A DNA stretch of 8,837 nt from Eggerthella sp. CAG:368 (GCA_000434775.1 FR895482.1:88689-97525), one strand, 5' to 3'. Shown: positions 1-6,973, counted from the stretch's first letter. The notes: generated by a model from the letters alone, not told the origin. Translations and numbers: made by a program.

Positions 1-766
1 CAGCATCCCATGCTCGTTTAGTGAGTTTACCGATCTCAATAAGCTCGGAAATTTGACCAGCATCGGTTGCGTCATACGTGCAACCTGGACGCATGGCGTC
101 ACCAATGCTGATAGTGACATCATATTCATGAAGAATCTCAAGAACTTCGTCATAGTGTTCATAGAAGGGGTTTTCGTTTCCTGTTGCTTCCATCCATGCA
201 AAGATAAGCGAACCTCCTCTGCTCACAATATTGGTCAAACGTCCTGTTTCTTTAAACGATTCAATTGTGCGACGATTCATTCCCGCATGAATAGTTACAA
301 AGTCAACACCATCTTCAGCATGAGCACGAACAACATCTAAGAAATCCTGTGCCGTAATACCAATCAGGGGCTTTTCCAAGTACCCGATAGCATCATACAT
401 AGGGACAGTGCCAATCATTGCAGGTGACATCTCAATAAGCTTCTTTCGAAACTCCTTGGTCTTACCATGATTGGAAAGATCCATTATTCCTTCTGCTCCT
501 AGTTCAAGAGCTACTCGAACTTTTTCGAACTCAACTTCAGGATCAATCAAGTCGCCTGAAATGCCCAAATTAACATTAACTTTGGTTCTTAATCCTTCGC
601 CCACCCCTTCAGGAGCAAGATTTTTGTGGTTGATATTAGCAGGAATAGCGATACATCCCCTTGCTACCCCTGCGCGAATTTCTTCGGGGGTTTTGTGCTC
701 CTTAGCGGCAACAACCTCCATCTGTGGGGTAATTATGCCAGCGCGTGCTGCATCAATCTGCGTCAT
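1..766 (-). CDS. thiC: Phosphomethylpyrimidine synthase ThiC, 5' part (3' end beyond window)
   Basis: ThiC is the radical-SAM [4Fe-4S] enzyme that rearranges aminoimidazole ribotide into HMP phosphate, the pyrimidine half of thiamine, in the cytoplasm. About 255 codons are visible and read without interruption. Recognisable ThiC stretches are the N-terminal TPEEIRAGVARG, AIPANINHKN, VNVNLGISGD, IMDLSNHGK, IGTVPMYDA, FVTIHAGMNR, VSRGGSLIFAWM and SIGDAMRPG. The protein begins directly at the catalytic barrel, so it is the short form without the long N-terminal extension of E. coli ThiC (family knowledge). The C-terminal cysteine cluster that binds the iron-sulfur centre lies outside the window. 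The ATG at 764-766 is preceded by GAAGGGAG at 769-776, a strong ribosome binding site that overlaps the 3' end of a TPP riboswitch. Expression is therefore expected to fall when thiamine pyrophosphate is plentiful. thiN lies just upstream on the same strand. Confidence 0.95.
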   Translation of the reverse strand, partial: MTQIDAARAGIITPQMEVVAAKEHKTPEEIRAGVARGCIAIPANINHKNLAPEGVGEGLRTKVNVNLGISGDLIDPEVEFEKVRVALELGAEGIMDLSNHGKTKEFRKKLIEMSPAMIGTVPMYDAIGYLEKPLIGITAQDFLDVVRAHAEDGVDFVTIHAGMNRRTIESFKETGRLTNIVSRGGSLIFAWMEATGNENPFYEHYDEVLEILHEYDVTISIGDAMRPGCTYDATDAGQISELIEIGKLTKRAWDA

Positions 767-769
767 AGA

Positions 770-850
770 ACTCCCTTCGTTGGCATTATCCATACAGGTT
801 CAATGGGTCGAAGCGTATGCTTCCTCTCAGCCTTTCGGACCCCAATACCT
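770..850 (-). promoter_or_regulatory. TPP riboswitch (THI element) in the thiC leader
   Basis: Read on the minus strand, the leader contains the conserved TPP-aptamer blocks in order. They are GGGG (840-843), a very short hairpin closed by a GAAA loop (around 832-840), CTGAGA (825-830), an optional extra stem GAAGC-ATAC-GCTTC (about 809-823), and ACCC...TTGAACCTG (about 793-808). The GGATAATGCCA box follows at 781-791. The last conserved bases run straight into the thiC Shine-Dalgarno at 769-776, four bases or fewer from the start codon region. There is no room for a terminator after the aptamer, so control is inferred to be translational, by hiding the ribosome binding site. I could not draw a convincing P1 helix by eye. 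Confidence 0.92.
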
Positions 851-868
851 TTAATCGCGGCCTTAAAG
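849..868 (-). other. Small hairpin immediately upstream of the TPP aptamer
   Basis: The arms CTTTAA (849-854) and TTAAAG (863-868) are perfect 6-bp inverted repeats around an 8-base loop, directly 5' of the riboswitch core on the transcript. The stem is A/T-rich and weak and has no U-tract, so it is not a terminator. It may be a folding aid or part of an alternative pairing with the aptamer, or it may be chance. Confidence 0.35.
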
Positions 869-923
869 CTCCCCTGATATGTAGTTAACAGGCTAATAAT
901 AGCAAGAGGTTCCAAAGAAGATA

Positions 924-1586
924 CTAACAATAGGCAAAACGCATTACTTCTTTAAGGGGGAAAAGCACCCAAAGCGAACCCTCGGTTAAAGAAACACGAG
1001 CAGGCTTACCAATAAGCTCATTAGATACGCCCCATAGAATATGATTGAAACAAAGCGCATCTTCTATTCCGTATTCAAGGCCAGTTTCGGTAACTCCATA
1101 AGCTTGATTGCTGTGAGAAATAACCGAAAGCGTTCCATATGCCCCCTCAGTAAAAGAAAGGGCAGAAAATACTCCAGGAGCAACAAGCGGAACGACCACT
1201 TCTTCTTCGGTGGTACCCCAAATACATTGTCCTTTGTTGGCATATTTGATAAGCAGCTGAAGATTACCAAGGGTATGATCAAGTCTTCCCACGAGCGCAT
1301 CACACACCACCATCTCATCAAAACCTTCATCAAAGGCGTACTGAAGCGCTAAATCAAGATCGGTGAAATCTTTATGCGTGTCAAACTGAGTGATGTGCGG
1401 ATGGCTTGGAACATAACCAAGCGAGTCAAAGTCTCCAAACACAGCAGAGGGATCAATACCTCGCTCCACCAAAGCGGCATAGCCTCCATCCGCTGCAATA
1501 ATCGCATCGAAAGAAAATGTCTTCAAGACATAATCGAGCGCCTTATGAGAAGAAGGGGCAGCTCCTACAATCAAGCACTTTGACAT
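924..1586 (-). CDS. thiN: Thiamine pyrophosphokinase
   Basis: This enzyme transfers pyrophosphate from ATP to free thiamine, giving thiamine pyrophosphate, so it lets the cell use salvaged thiamine. The 220-residue length is normal for the bacterial ThiN/TPK family. Signature motifs are AADGG (residues 31-35), GDFDS (51-55, the acidic metal/nucleotide site), KDFTDLDLA (72-80) and GRLDHTLGN (100-108). The C-terminal half fits the beta-sandwich thiamine-binding domain (GTLSVIS, then GLEYGIEDA, then SNELIGKPARVSLTEGSLWVLFP). The ATG at 1584-1586 has a good AGAGAGGAAG ribosome binding site at 1594-1603. It shares a roughly 50-bp intergenic region with the divergent rnpB. A weak -10-like GATAAT on the minus strand near 1613-1618 could start it. 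The TPP riboswitch lies downstream, before thiC, so thiN itself is not obviously under its control. Confidence 0.93.
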   Translation of the reverse strand: MSKCLIVGAAPSSHKALDYVLKTFSFDAIIAADGGYAALVERGIDPSAVFGDFDSLGYVPSHPHITQFDTHKDFTDLDLALQYAFDEGFDEMVVCDALVGRLDHTLGNLQLLIKYANKGQCIWGTTEEEVVVPLVAPGVFSALSFTEGAYGTLSVISHSNQAYGVTETGLEYGIEDALCFNHILWGVSNELIGKPARVSLTEGSLWVLFPLKEVMRFAYC

Positions 1587-1613
1587 TGCTTTACTTCCTC
1601 TCTCAAAAGACCA

Positions 1614-1643
1614 TTATCGATTATTGACGATGTTTGCTAGAAT
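1614..1643 (+). promoter_or_regulatory. Putative rnpB promoter with extended -10
   Basis: A TGC-TAGAAT element (TG at 1635-1636, hexamer 1638-1643) forms an extended -10. It predicts a transcription start around 1650-1651, exactly where the first helix of RNase P RNA begins. The -35 is poor: TTATCG at 1614-1619 gives an 18-base spacer. A better-looking TTGACG at 1624-1629 is only 8 bases from the -10 and cannot serve as its -35. Confidence 0.6.
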
Positions 1644-1650
1644 AGCACAC

Positions 1651-1983
1651 CAGTGGGTCGGGCAACCGCGCGTTTAACGTGAGGAAAGTCCGGGCTTCGA
1701 AAGGCAGGATGCCAGTTAACGGCTGGGCGAGGCGACTCGACGGATTAGTGCCACAGAAAAGGAAACTCCCTCGCTTAGCGAGAGAAAAGCTGAAACGGTG
1801 CGGTAAGAGCGCACCAGCGTATTGGTAACAATGCGGCTTGGTAAACCCCATCCGAAGCAAGCGCAAATAGGAACGCTATACGGCCGCCTTTCCGTGCGTT
1901 CGGGTTGCGTGCTAGAGTTGCATGGCGACATGCAATCGAGATAAATGGTTGCTTATTACAGAACCCGGCTTATAGACCCACTG
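1651..1983 (+). ncRNA. rnpB: RNase P RNA, bacterial type A
   Basis: This is the catalytic RNA that removes 5' leaders from precursor tRNAs together with the RnpA protein. The ends are set by the P1 helix: CAGTGGGTC at 1651-1659 pairs perfectly with GACCCACTG at 1975-1983. Conserved regions follow in the right order. CR-I is GAGGAAAGTCCGGGC (1681-1695), then ACAGAAAA (1753-1760). CR-III with its hairpin, GGTGC...GCACC, lies around 1797-1815. GGTAAACCCCA (1840-1850) leads into the P15-P17 region. CR-V, ACAGAACCCGGCTTATAG (1957-1974), forms the P4 pseudoknot with CR-I. GGGT in the L15-like loop near 1900 is the expected CCA-binding site. The fold is type A, as in most bacteria and not the Bacillus type B. 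No open reading frame in this stretch is credible. Confidence 0.97.
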
Positions 1984-1997
1984 ATATTTATCTTTTC

Positions 1998-2024
1998 AAG
2001 CACTCAATACCTAGGTGCTTTTTT
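1998..2024 (+). terminator. Rho-independent terminator of rnpB
   Basis: AAGCAC (1998-2003) and GTGCTT (2015-2020) form a 6-bp stem around an 11-base loop. A T-run from 2019 to 2024 follows on the plus strand, starting 15 bases after the end of the P1 helix of RNase P RNA. Confidence 0.75.
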
Positions 2025-2040
2025 CTTGCAACTCAAAAGC

Positions 2041-2072
2041 AAAAAAAACGACCAGCATAGGGCTGGTCGTTT
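2041..2072 (-). terminator. Rho-independent terminator of the divIVA operon
   Basis: ACGACCAGC (2048-2056) and GCTGGTCGT (2062-2070) form a perfect 9-bp stem with a 5-base loop, extendable by A-T pairs. On the minus strand it is followed by eight T residues (2048 down to 2041). It lies about 25 bases beyond the divIVA stop codon. The plus-strand side has only TTT, so it acts mainly on minus-strand transcription and at most backs up the rnpB terminator. Confidence 0.88.
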
Positions 2073-2096
2073 GATGTTGTCTATACAAGCAAACTT

Positions 2097-2861
2097 TTAG
2101 TCGATTTCATCGAATGCGAAAGAATCATCCGCATCACCATAGCCAGAAAGATCTTTAGAAGCAGCAGAAGGCTTTGGGGTCGCAGGAGCAGACACTGCGG
2201 ACGAAACAGTTGGCGTAGTATATGTTGCCGTACTTGGACTCGGTTCCCATTTGACAGAAGGTGACGACGAAGCACTTTCAGGTAAAACAAAGCCCTCGGT
2301 AATATCTCCACCAATTTCAGAAAGACGCTTAGTTGCAGAACCGATAAACTCCTTCAACAGATCTTGATACTGTTCACGAATCTGCTCACGGCTTGCATTG
2401 AGCTCATTAATATGCTCGATTATGCGCTCTTTTTCGGCATTTGCCTTATCCAGAATACGACGAGCTTCCTCTTCACCATTTTGACGAGTTTGCTCCGCTT
2501 CAGCCTTAGCCTTAGAAACTATTTCGTCTCCTGTACGCTGAGCGACAATGAGAGCTTGCGCAATAGCTGAATCTTCATTCTTTCGCTCGCGAACCTTAGC
2601 TTCAAGTTCTGCGATACGAGCATCCTTGCGAGCAAGCGCAGCAGAATCAGAACCCCTTGAAGAAGGAACCTGACGCGAAGCAGGCTGCTGAGCGGAACTT
2701 CTTGCTTCTTTCAGCTGTGAACGCAACTGGGCAACTTCATTGTTGAGAGCATCAATTTCAGTTGAAACACGCTCAAGAAAAACATCGACTTCGTCAACAT
2801 CATAGCCGCGACGTTCAATCTTAAAGCTCTGATTTTGAATATCAGTAGAAGTAATTGCCAT
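2097..2861 (-). CDS. divIVA: DivIVA/Wag31 cell-division and polarity protein
   Basis: DivIVA is a cytoplasmic coiled-coil scaffold that binds curved membrane at septa and poles. In Actinobacteria (Wag31) it directs polar wall growth. Residues about 6-35 match the N-terminal DivIVA lipid-binding domain: DIQNQSFKIERRGYDVDEVD then VFLERV. Heptad-rich coiled coil follows at about 33-55 and, after a Ser/Gln/Pro linker (55-75), at about 76-185, with many Glu/Lys/Ala residues. The last 60 or so residues are Ser/Thr/Pro/Ala-rich, predicted disordered, and end in an acidic DADDSFAFDEID tail. The total of 254 residues is within the usual range for actinobacterial members. ATG 2859-2861 has GAGGGG upstream at about 2870-2876. 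It is the last gene of the operon and is followed by a strong terminator. Confidence 0.95.
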   Translation of the reverse strand: MAITSTDIQNQSFKIERRGYDVDEVDVFLERVSTEIDALNNEVAQLRSQLKEARSSAQQPASRQVPSSRGSDSAALARKDARIAELEAKVRERKNEDSAIAQALIVAQRTGDEIVSKAKAEAEQTRQNGEEEARRILDKANAEKERIIEHINELNASREQIREQYQDLLKEFIGSATKRLSEIGGDITEGFVLPESASSSPSVKWEPSPSTATYTTPTVSSAVSAPATPKPSAASKDLSGYGDADDSFAFDEID

Positions 2862-2894
2862 TTGTAAATCCCCTCTATAACATGGGCTAATGAG

Positions 2895-3152
2895 CTAAAA
2901 CAACGATACTATTAATCGCACACCAAACTGTAACACAAAGAAGGCAATAATAGGGCTAATGTCAACCATTCCTCCAATAGGCGGAATAAAGCGCTTAAAA
3001 AGATCCAAGTAAGGATCACACAATTTCCCTAAAGTGCGATACACATCCGCAAGAATGCCCTCCCCAATAGGAAACCAAGACATCATCACGTAAACGAAAA
3101 TCAAAAAACAATACGTATCGGCAAGCGCAATAATAAGGGAAACAATGCTCAC
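2895..3152 (-). CDS. yggT: YggT family small membrane protein (YlmG)
   Basis: This 85-residue integral membrane protein has two hydrophobic segments, about residues 3-24 and 64-85. They flank a short loop with the family-typical pattern CDPYLDLFKRFIPPIGGMVD followed by ISPIIAF. The YggT/YlmG family is consistently encoded between sepF and divIVA in Gram-positive bacteria, and chloroplast relatives affect nucleoid distribution; its biochemical role is not settled. ATG at 3150-3152 is preceded by AAAGGAT. Gaps of about 30 bp to sepF and 33 bp to divIVA support cotranscription. Confidence 0.9.
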   Translation of the reverse strand: MSIVSLIIALADTYCFLIFVYVMMSWFPIGEGILADVYRTLGKLCDPYLDLFKRFIPPIGGMVDISPIIAFFVLQFGVRLIVSLF

Positions 3153-3182
3153 TTTAAATTATCCTTTCGCGTTCTATTCACG

Positions 3183-4127
3183 CTAGTTAATACCCTGCTT
3201 TCTCAATTCGTGCTTCTCTTCAAGCGTAAGCTCAGTGCCACGCATTACCACAAAAACTTTATCCGTAATACATTCAACACGAGCATCGAGCGCCGAAGCA
3301 ACTCCGAAAGAAAAATCAAGAACTCGCTTAGAAAGAGAGTCGTTGGTAATTCGTAATACTAAGGCAACAATTTCGCCTGCACGAACCGCACTTGCTATCC
3401 CTTCAACATCTTCATAAGTTACAGGTTTTATCACCACAACACTACGCGTAGGAACATGTGCGTAAGGAGTATTGTTTTCATATGCTTGATAAGGATCTAT
3501 CGAACCATGCTGAACCTGCGAAGAAGGTGTCTTAGCGACCTCAGAAGTTGTTGGAGAAAACAGTTTGTCAAGTCCTGTCTGCTTTTCGCCAGTGACTCGA
3601 GAAGCCGAAGCAGCAAAAGAATTTTGGAAAGTTGATTGGGACGGCTCTTTGTAAGGAGAAACGAAATCTCCATACGAAGTAGCAGGCACATCGTAACCCG
3701 AAATACCTCCATTGACTTGCTCTTCCTTCTTGATAGGCGCAAAACGCTCAGTAGTTCCCGCTTGAGAAGCAGAAGAAGCCAAAACGGAAGAATTATCTGT
3801 TAAGCGAGCACTTCCCAAACCTAACGTTGAGGCTGAAGCTCGAGCAACCTCAGAAGAAACAAGGTTTGCAGAAGAAGAATGATAACGGCCCCTTGAAGAA
3901 GCACTGCGTGTAGTGTATTCGTAATCGTTATAGGGGGCATCGTAGCCATAAGGACCATAATCACCCATACCGTCAACCATTACTTCGCCATAGTTTCCTT
4001 GTGGCTCGTCGTAAAACTCATCTTCATAATATTCATCACGCTCGTTATTACGTCCCTGAAAGGAAATCTTTTCTTTGAGACTATTGAAAAGTTCTCCTGC
4101 AGACTTTGAGGGGCGTGAAAAATCCAT
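3183..4127 (-). CDS. sepF: SepF, FtsZ membrane tether, with unusually long linker
   Basis: SepF links FtsZ filaments to the cytoplasmic membrane and shapes the septum. Residues 1-25 (SKSAGELFNSLKEKISF) can form the amphipathic membrane-targeting helix. The conserved FtsZ-binding/dimerisation domain is at about 228-300: SVVVIKPVTYEDVEGIASAV, then VLRITNDSLSKRVLDFSFG and VASALDARVECITDKVFVV. Between them lies about 190 residues of low complexity. The first part (about 30-75) is strongly acidic and Tyr/Gly-rich, and the rest is Ser/Ala/Thr-rich. B. subtilis SepF is about 150 residues, so this 314-residue protein is roughly twice that size; the extra is all linker. ATG at 4125-4127 follows AAGGGAT and sits 16 bp after the yggS stop. 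The linker shows no frameshift. Confidence 0.93.
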   Translation of the reverse strand: MDFSRPSKSAGELFNSLKEKISFQGRNNERDEYYEDEFYDEPQGNYGEVMVDGMGDYGPYGYDAPYNDYEYTTRSASSRGRYHSSSANLVSSEVARASASTLGLGSARLTDNSSVLASSASQAGTTERFAPIKKEEQVNGGISGYDVPATSYGDFVSPYKEPSQSTFQNSFAASASRVTGEKQTGLDKLFSPTTSEVAKTPSSQVQHGSIDPYQAYENNTPYAHVPTRSVVVIKPVTYEDVEGIASAVRAGEIVALVLRITNDSLSKRVLDFSFGVASALDARVECITDKVFVVMRGTELTLEEKHELRKQGIN

Positions 4128-4143
4128 CTGTTAATCCCTTCAG

Positions 4144-4836
4144 TTATTCAAACGTGTCGTCAAAAATGGCACGACCAACACGTACTATAGTAGTGCCCAA
4201 CGGGACAGCAGCTTCCCAGTCTTCGGTCATTCCCATAGAAAGTTCAGATAATAAAATCTGAAAACCCTGAGCTGCAAGACGGTTTTGCAGCTCGTCGCGT
4301 AAATCTCTCAAACCTGTAAAGGTCGAAAGAACCGCCTCCTCATCGGCACGGGGGGCCATAGTCATAAGACCACAAACCTTAATGTTTTCAAAAGAAGTAG
4401 AAGCAACAAGCGCATCATACACTTCTTGTGGAGTAAACCCACTTTTACTCTCTTCGCCCGAAACATTCACTTCAAGCAAAATGCGCTGTACTTTATCGCA
4501 ATCAGCTGCGGCAGAATCAATGCGCTTTAAATGCTCAACCTTCGTCACTGAATGAATAAGATCGGCAGCAGAAACAATGTCATGAATACGACGAGATTGG
4601 ATATTCCCAATGAAATGCCAGCTCTCCTCTGGAAATGCTTGCTTTTTCCTCAGTAATTCATCGGGTCGATTTTCCCCAAAACTGTGAGCTCCAGCACTGA
4701 TAGCCACTTCAACCTGATCAAGATCAACCGTCTTAGAAACAGCAAGCAATAAAACATCTTCAGGTTTTCGACCAGCTGCCTTACAGGCATCATCGAGTCG
4801 AGAACGCAACCGTTTATAACGCGTAGCCGTTGTCAT
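4144..4836 (-). CDS. yggS: YggS/PLPBP pyridoxal phosphate homeostasis protein
   Basis: This is a cytoplasmic alanine-racemase-fold barrel protein that binds pyridoxal 5'-phosphate and maintains vitamin B6 and amino-acid balance, with no known catalytic reaction (family knowledge). Lys35 in LLAVSKT is the expected PLP-linking lysine. Other family motifs are FGENRPDE, WHFIGNIQSRR, LIHSV, EVNVSGEESKSGF, VCGLMTMAP, SELSMGMTEDWEAAV and GTTIVRVGRAIF, the last two forming the phosphate-binding end. At 230 residues it is full length. ATG at 4834-4836 has an excellent AGGAG ribosome binding site 7 bases upstream. Its place between pgeF and sepF is conserved across Gram-positive division clusters (ylmE position in Bacillus), though a direct role in division is not established. 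Confidence 0.95.
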   Translation of the reverse strand: MTTATRYKRLRSRLDDACKAAGRKPEDVLLLAVSKTVDLDQVEVAISAGAHSFGENRPDELLRKKQAFPEESWHFIGNIQSRRIHDIVSAADLIHSVTKVEHLKRIDSAAADCDKVQRILLEVNVSGEESKSGFTPQEVYDALVASTSFENIKVCGLMTMAPRADEEAVLSTFTGLRDLRDELQNRLAAQGFQILLSELSMGMTEDWEAAVPLGTTIVRVGRAIFDDTFE

Positions 4837-4868
4837 TTTTCACTCCTAAACCTATGCAATTAAAGTAA

Positions 4869-5705
4869 TTAAAGGCGAATAGCAAATGCCCCGTGTCTTC
4901 CCGCAATGCCAAGCTGTGCGCGGAAAGAGAAGAACTTGTCGTTATTACATACCGTGCAATAATCCACGTCAGCAATGCGTTCAGAAGAAATACCAATTCT
5001 TTCAAATTGAACACGAAGAGCCTTGCCTAGATTAATATGCGTTTGGTCAAAAGCGCATTCCTCGCCATATTTTTCAACAAAAAGCCGATGAACCTCTTCG
5101 CCTGTCTCAAAGCACTCAGCATGAATATAAGGCCCGAGGTAGACATTGGTATGAGCAAGTACTTCCTCTTCAGAAAATCCCGACAGAAAAGCAACGCGTT
5201 CAGCCATCTGTTTAATAGCTTTTTGAGCAATGCCGTTTTCAACACCACGCCAACCTGCATGAATGACAGAAAATACACCCATTGGTGCAACCGCAATCAC
5301 AGGAACGCAATCTGCAAAACAAAGAAGTGCTGCAACGCGTTTTTCTTCCACGGTTATAGCATCTGCCCCCAAAGAGGCAAGACGAGAAACCTCTGCAACC
5401 TCATCTACGGAAGCAATCGTTAATACATCATCACCATGAACCTGCTTTGGTACGATTAAATCACACGATGAATCAGCAAACGCCTTCATGAGAAGCGATC
5501 TATTCTGTTTAACCGAAGACGGATCATCTTCCACATGTGACCCAAAATTTAGCGAATCATAAGGACCTTTACTCACTCCACCATTACGTTCTGTAAAAGC
5601 AACTCGAACCCCGCATGTCTTATAGAGCGCTTCGTCAGTAAAGGCAGTTATAGATGCAAAACAACCCTCGACTAACGTTGGAAGTGGTAAGTCGAGGGTT
5701 GCCAT
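4869..5705 (-). CDS. pgeF: PgeF, peptidoglycan editing factor / multicopper-like purine nucleoside phosphorylase (YfiH/YlmD family)
   Basis: This DUF152/laccase-domain family hydrolyses mis-made UDP-MurNAc-L-Ser in E. coli and has purine nucleoside phosphorylase activity in other members. Metal-binding residues are visible: His90 in PKQVHG, Cys133 in ADCVP and His149 in HAGWRG (numbered from the ATG). FTERNGGVS, DSLNFGSHVEDD and LGPYIHAECFE complete the family pattern, along with a C-terminal CNNDKFFSFR. The length is 278 residues. I chose ATG 5703-5705 because GAAAGA lies 7 bases before it. An in-frame TTG at 5718-5720, adding five residues, has no ribosome binding site and is only three bases after the ftsZ stop codon. 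The gap to ftsZ from the chosen start is 18 bp, so translation is probably coupled. The wall-editing role fits a neighbourhood that contains murB. Confidence 0.93.
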   Translation of the reverse strand: MATLDLPLPTLVEGCFASITAFTDEALYKTCGVRVAFTERNGGVSKGPYDSLNFGSHVEDDPSSVKQNRSLLMKAFADSSCDLIVPKQVHGDDVLTIASVDEVAEVSRLASLGADAITVEEKRVAALLCFADCVPVIAVAPMGVFSVIHAGWRGVENGIAQKAIKQMAERVAFLSGFSEEEVLAHTNVYLGPYIHAECFETGEEVHRLFVEKYGEECAFDQTHINLGKALRVQFERIGISSERIADVDYCTVCNNDKFFSFRAQLGIAGRHGAFAIRL

Positions 5706-5723
5706 TGTTTGATCTTTCAAGAG

Positions 5724-6854
5724 CTACTGACGCTTCAGAAAATCTGGGATGTAGTCTTCATCCGCAAAACGGGGTTCAGTAGCGGTTGAATACAGCGGAA
5801 CGGACTGCTGTGGTGCATTATGCTGGCTTGCGGTATAGGAATTAGTGGTTGGCGCAAACATATTATCTTTGCGCGAGAAATCCATCGCTGCTTGGTTATT
5901 ATTTGCCTTAAAACCAGTTGCAATAACCGTGATGCGAATGGTGTCACCCATCTCAGGGTCAACGATCTGACCGTAGATAATGTTTGCATTTTCGTCTGCG
6001 CAAGCTTCAACAACCCGAGCAGCCTCGTCAACTTCAGAAAGAGCCAACTCGGGGCCACCAGCAATAGAGAACAAGATACGTGATGCACCTGCAATTGAAG
6101 CCTCAAGAAGATTCGAGTTAATAGCCTGCTGTGCGGCATCTAATGCACGAGAATCACCCGTCGCAATACCAATACCCATCATTGCGGTACCAGCATCTTT
6201 CATTACGGTGCGAATGTCTGCAAAGTCGAGATTGATTAAGCCAGGGATGGTGATAAGATCGGTAACCCCTTGAATACCCTGACGAAGCGTGTCATCTGCG
6301 ATGCGGAATGCATCAAGCATGCTGGTTTTCTTATCAACAATCTCAAGCAGTCGGTCGTTAGGAATAACAATGAGCGTATCAACTTTCTGAGAAAGAAAAT
6401 CGATACCCTGCTCAGCTTGATTACGACGGAGACGTCCTTCAAAACTGAAAGGTTTTGTGACGATGCCTACAGTAAGCGCACCGATTTCTTCACGAGCAAT
6501 TTCTGCAACGATAGGAGCAGCTCCAGTGCCTGTGCCGCCACCTTCGCCTGCCGTAACAAAAACCATATCTGCATCTGCAAGAGCTTCACGAATTTCGTCA
6601 CGGGATTCTTCAGCTGCCTGACAGCCTACCTCTGGATTTGCGCCTGCGCCCAAACCGCGGGTAATTTCTTCGCCAATATGAATGGTTTTATCAGCATCGG
6701 AAAGAAGAAGTGCCTGACGGTCGGTGTTTACTGCGATAAATTCAACACCTTTAACGCCTGCCTCAACCATTCGGTTAACGGCATTTGTTCCGCCGCCGCC
6801 GACACCGACAACCTTGATTACTGCGAGATTATCTGAGCCGAGAATCTGTTGCAT
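5724..6854 (-). CDS. ftsZ: Cell division GTPase FtsZ
   Basis: FtsZ is the tubulin homologue that polymerises into the cytokinetic Z-ring. The nucleotide-binding GGGGTNAVNRM lies at residues 19-29 and the tubulin signature GGGTGTG at 105-111. The T7-loop residues are N208, D210 and D213, which complete the GTPase site of the next subunit. NTDRQAL and FSFEGRLRR are also standard. After the globular core (to about 318) comes a short linker and then the conserved C-terminal peptide DEDYIPDFLKRQ, which binds SepF and other membrane tethers. At 376 residues it is typical for Actinobacteria. ATG 6852-6854 has only a weak ribosome binding site (AAAGCGAG). A 119-bp gap before it holds a likely promoter, which would give ftsZ extra transcription beyond the murB-ftsQ read-through. 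Confidence 0.98.
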   Translation of the reverse strand: MQQILGSDNLAVIKVVGVGGGGTNAVNRMVEAGVKGVEFIAVNTDRQALLLSDADKTIHIGEEITRGLGAGANPEVGCQAAEESRDEIREALADADMVFVTAGEGGGTGTGAAPIVAEIAREEIGALTVGIVTKPFSFEGRLRRNQAEQGIDFLSQKVDTLIVIPNDRLLEIVDKKTSMLDAFRIADDTLRQGIQGVTDLITIPGLINLDFADIRTVMKDAGTAMMGIGIATGDSRALDAAQQAINSNLLEASIAGASRILFSIAGGPELALSEVDEAARVVEACADENANIIYGQIVDPEMGDTIRITVIATGFKANNNQAAMDFSRKDNMFAPTTNSYTASQHNAPQQSVPLYSTATEPRFADEDYIPDFLKRQ

Positions 6855-6922
6855 ATTAACTCGCTTTCAATTCTGTTATTCGTTTTGTTCTGCGGGAAAA
6901 CCCTTTTGTGAACATCGTTCTC

Positions 6923-6950
6923 ATTTTACACAATGGAAAATTGTTTGCAA
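6923..6950 (-). promoter_or_regulatory. Putative ftsZ promoter with an inverted repeat in its spacer
   Basis: On the minus strand, TTGCAA (6945-6950) and TAAAAT (6923-6928) are separated by 16 bases, a reasonable sigma-A/70-type pair. Initiation is predicted near 6916, about 60 bases before the ftsZ ATG. The spacer holds the perfect inverted repeat ACAAT-GGAAA-ATTGT (6930-6944), which could be an operator, although such A/T-rich repeats also arise by chance. Surrounding base composition is more A/T-rich than the genes. Confidence 0.55.
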
Positions 6951-6973
6951 AACCAAGGCGTATGATTTACGAC

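Noticed and set aside
471..854. A 127-codon plus-strand reading frame across the thiC start and riboswitch
   Set aside because: It runs antisense to recognisable thiC and a conserved riboswitch; it is a shadow frame.
1624..1629. TTGACG as the -35 box for rnpB
   Set aside because: It is only 8 bases from the TAGAAT -10, far too close for a sigma-70-type promoter.
1621..1931. Minus-strand reading frames of 71 and 81 codons across 1621-1931
   Set aside because: They lie antisense to RNase P RNA, have no ribosome binding sites, and follow no recognisable protein pattern.
5706..5720. TTG at 5718-5720 as the pgeF start
   Set aside because: It has no ribosome binding site and sits immediately after the ftsZ stop; the ATG at 5703-5705 has a better-placed GAAAGA.
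6270..6836. A 188-codon plus-strand reading frame opposite ftsZ
   Set aside because: It is a frame shadow of the strongly conserved ftsZ sequence. Its Cys/Asn/Phe-rich product resembles no family and it lacks a ribosome binding site.
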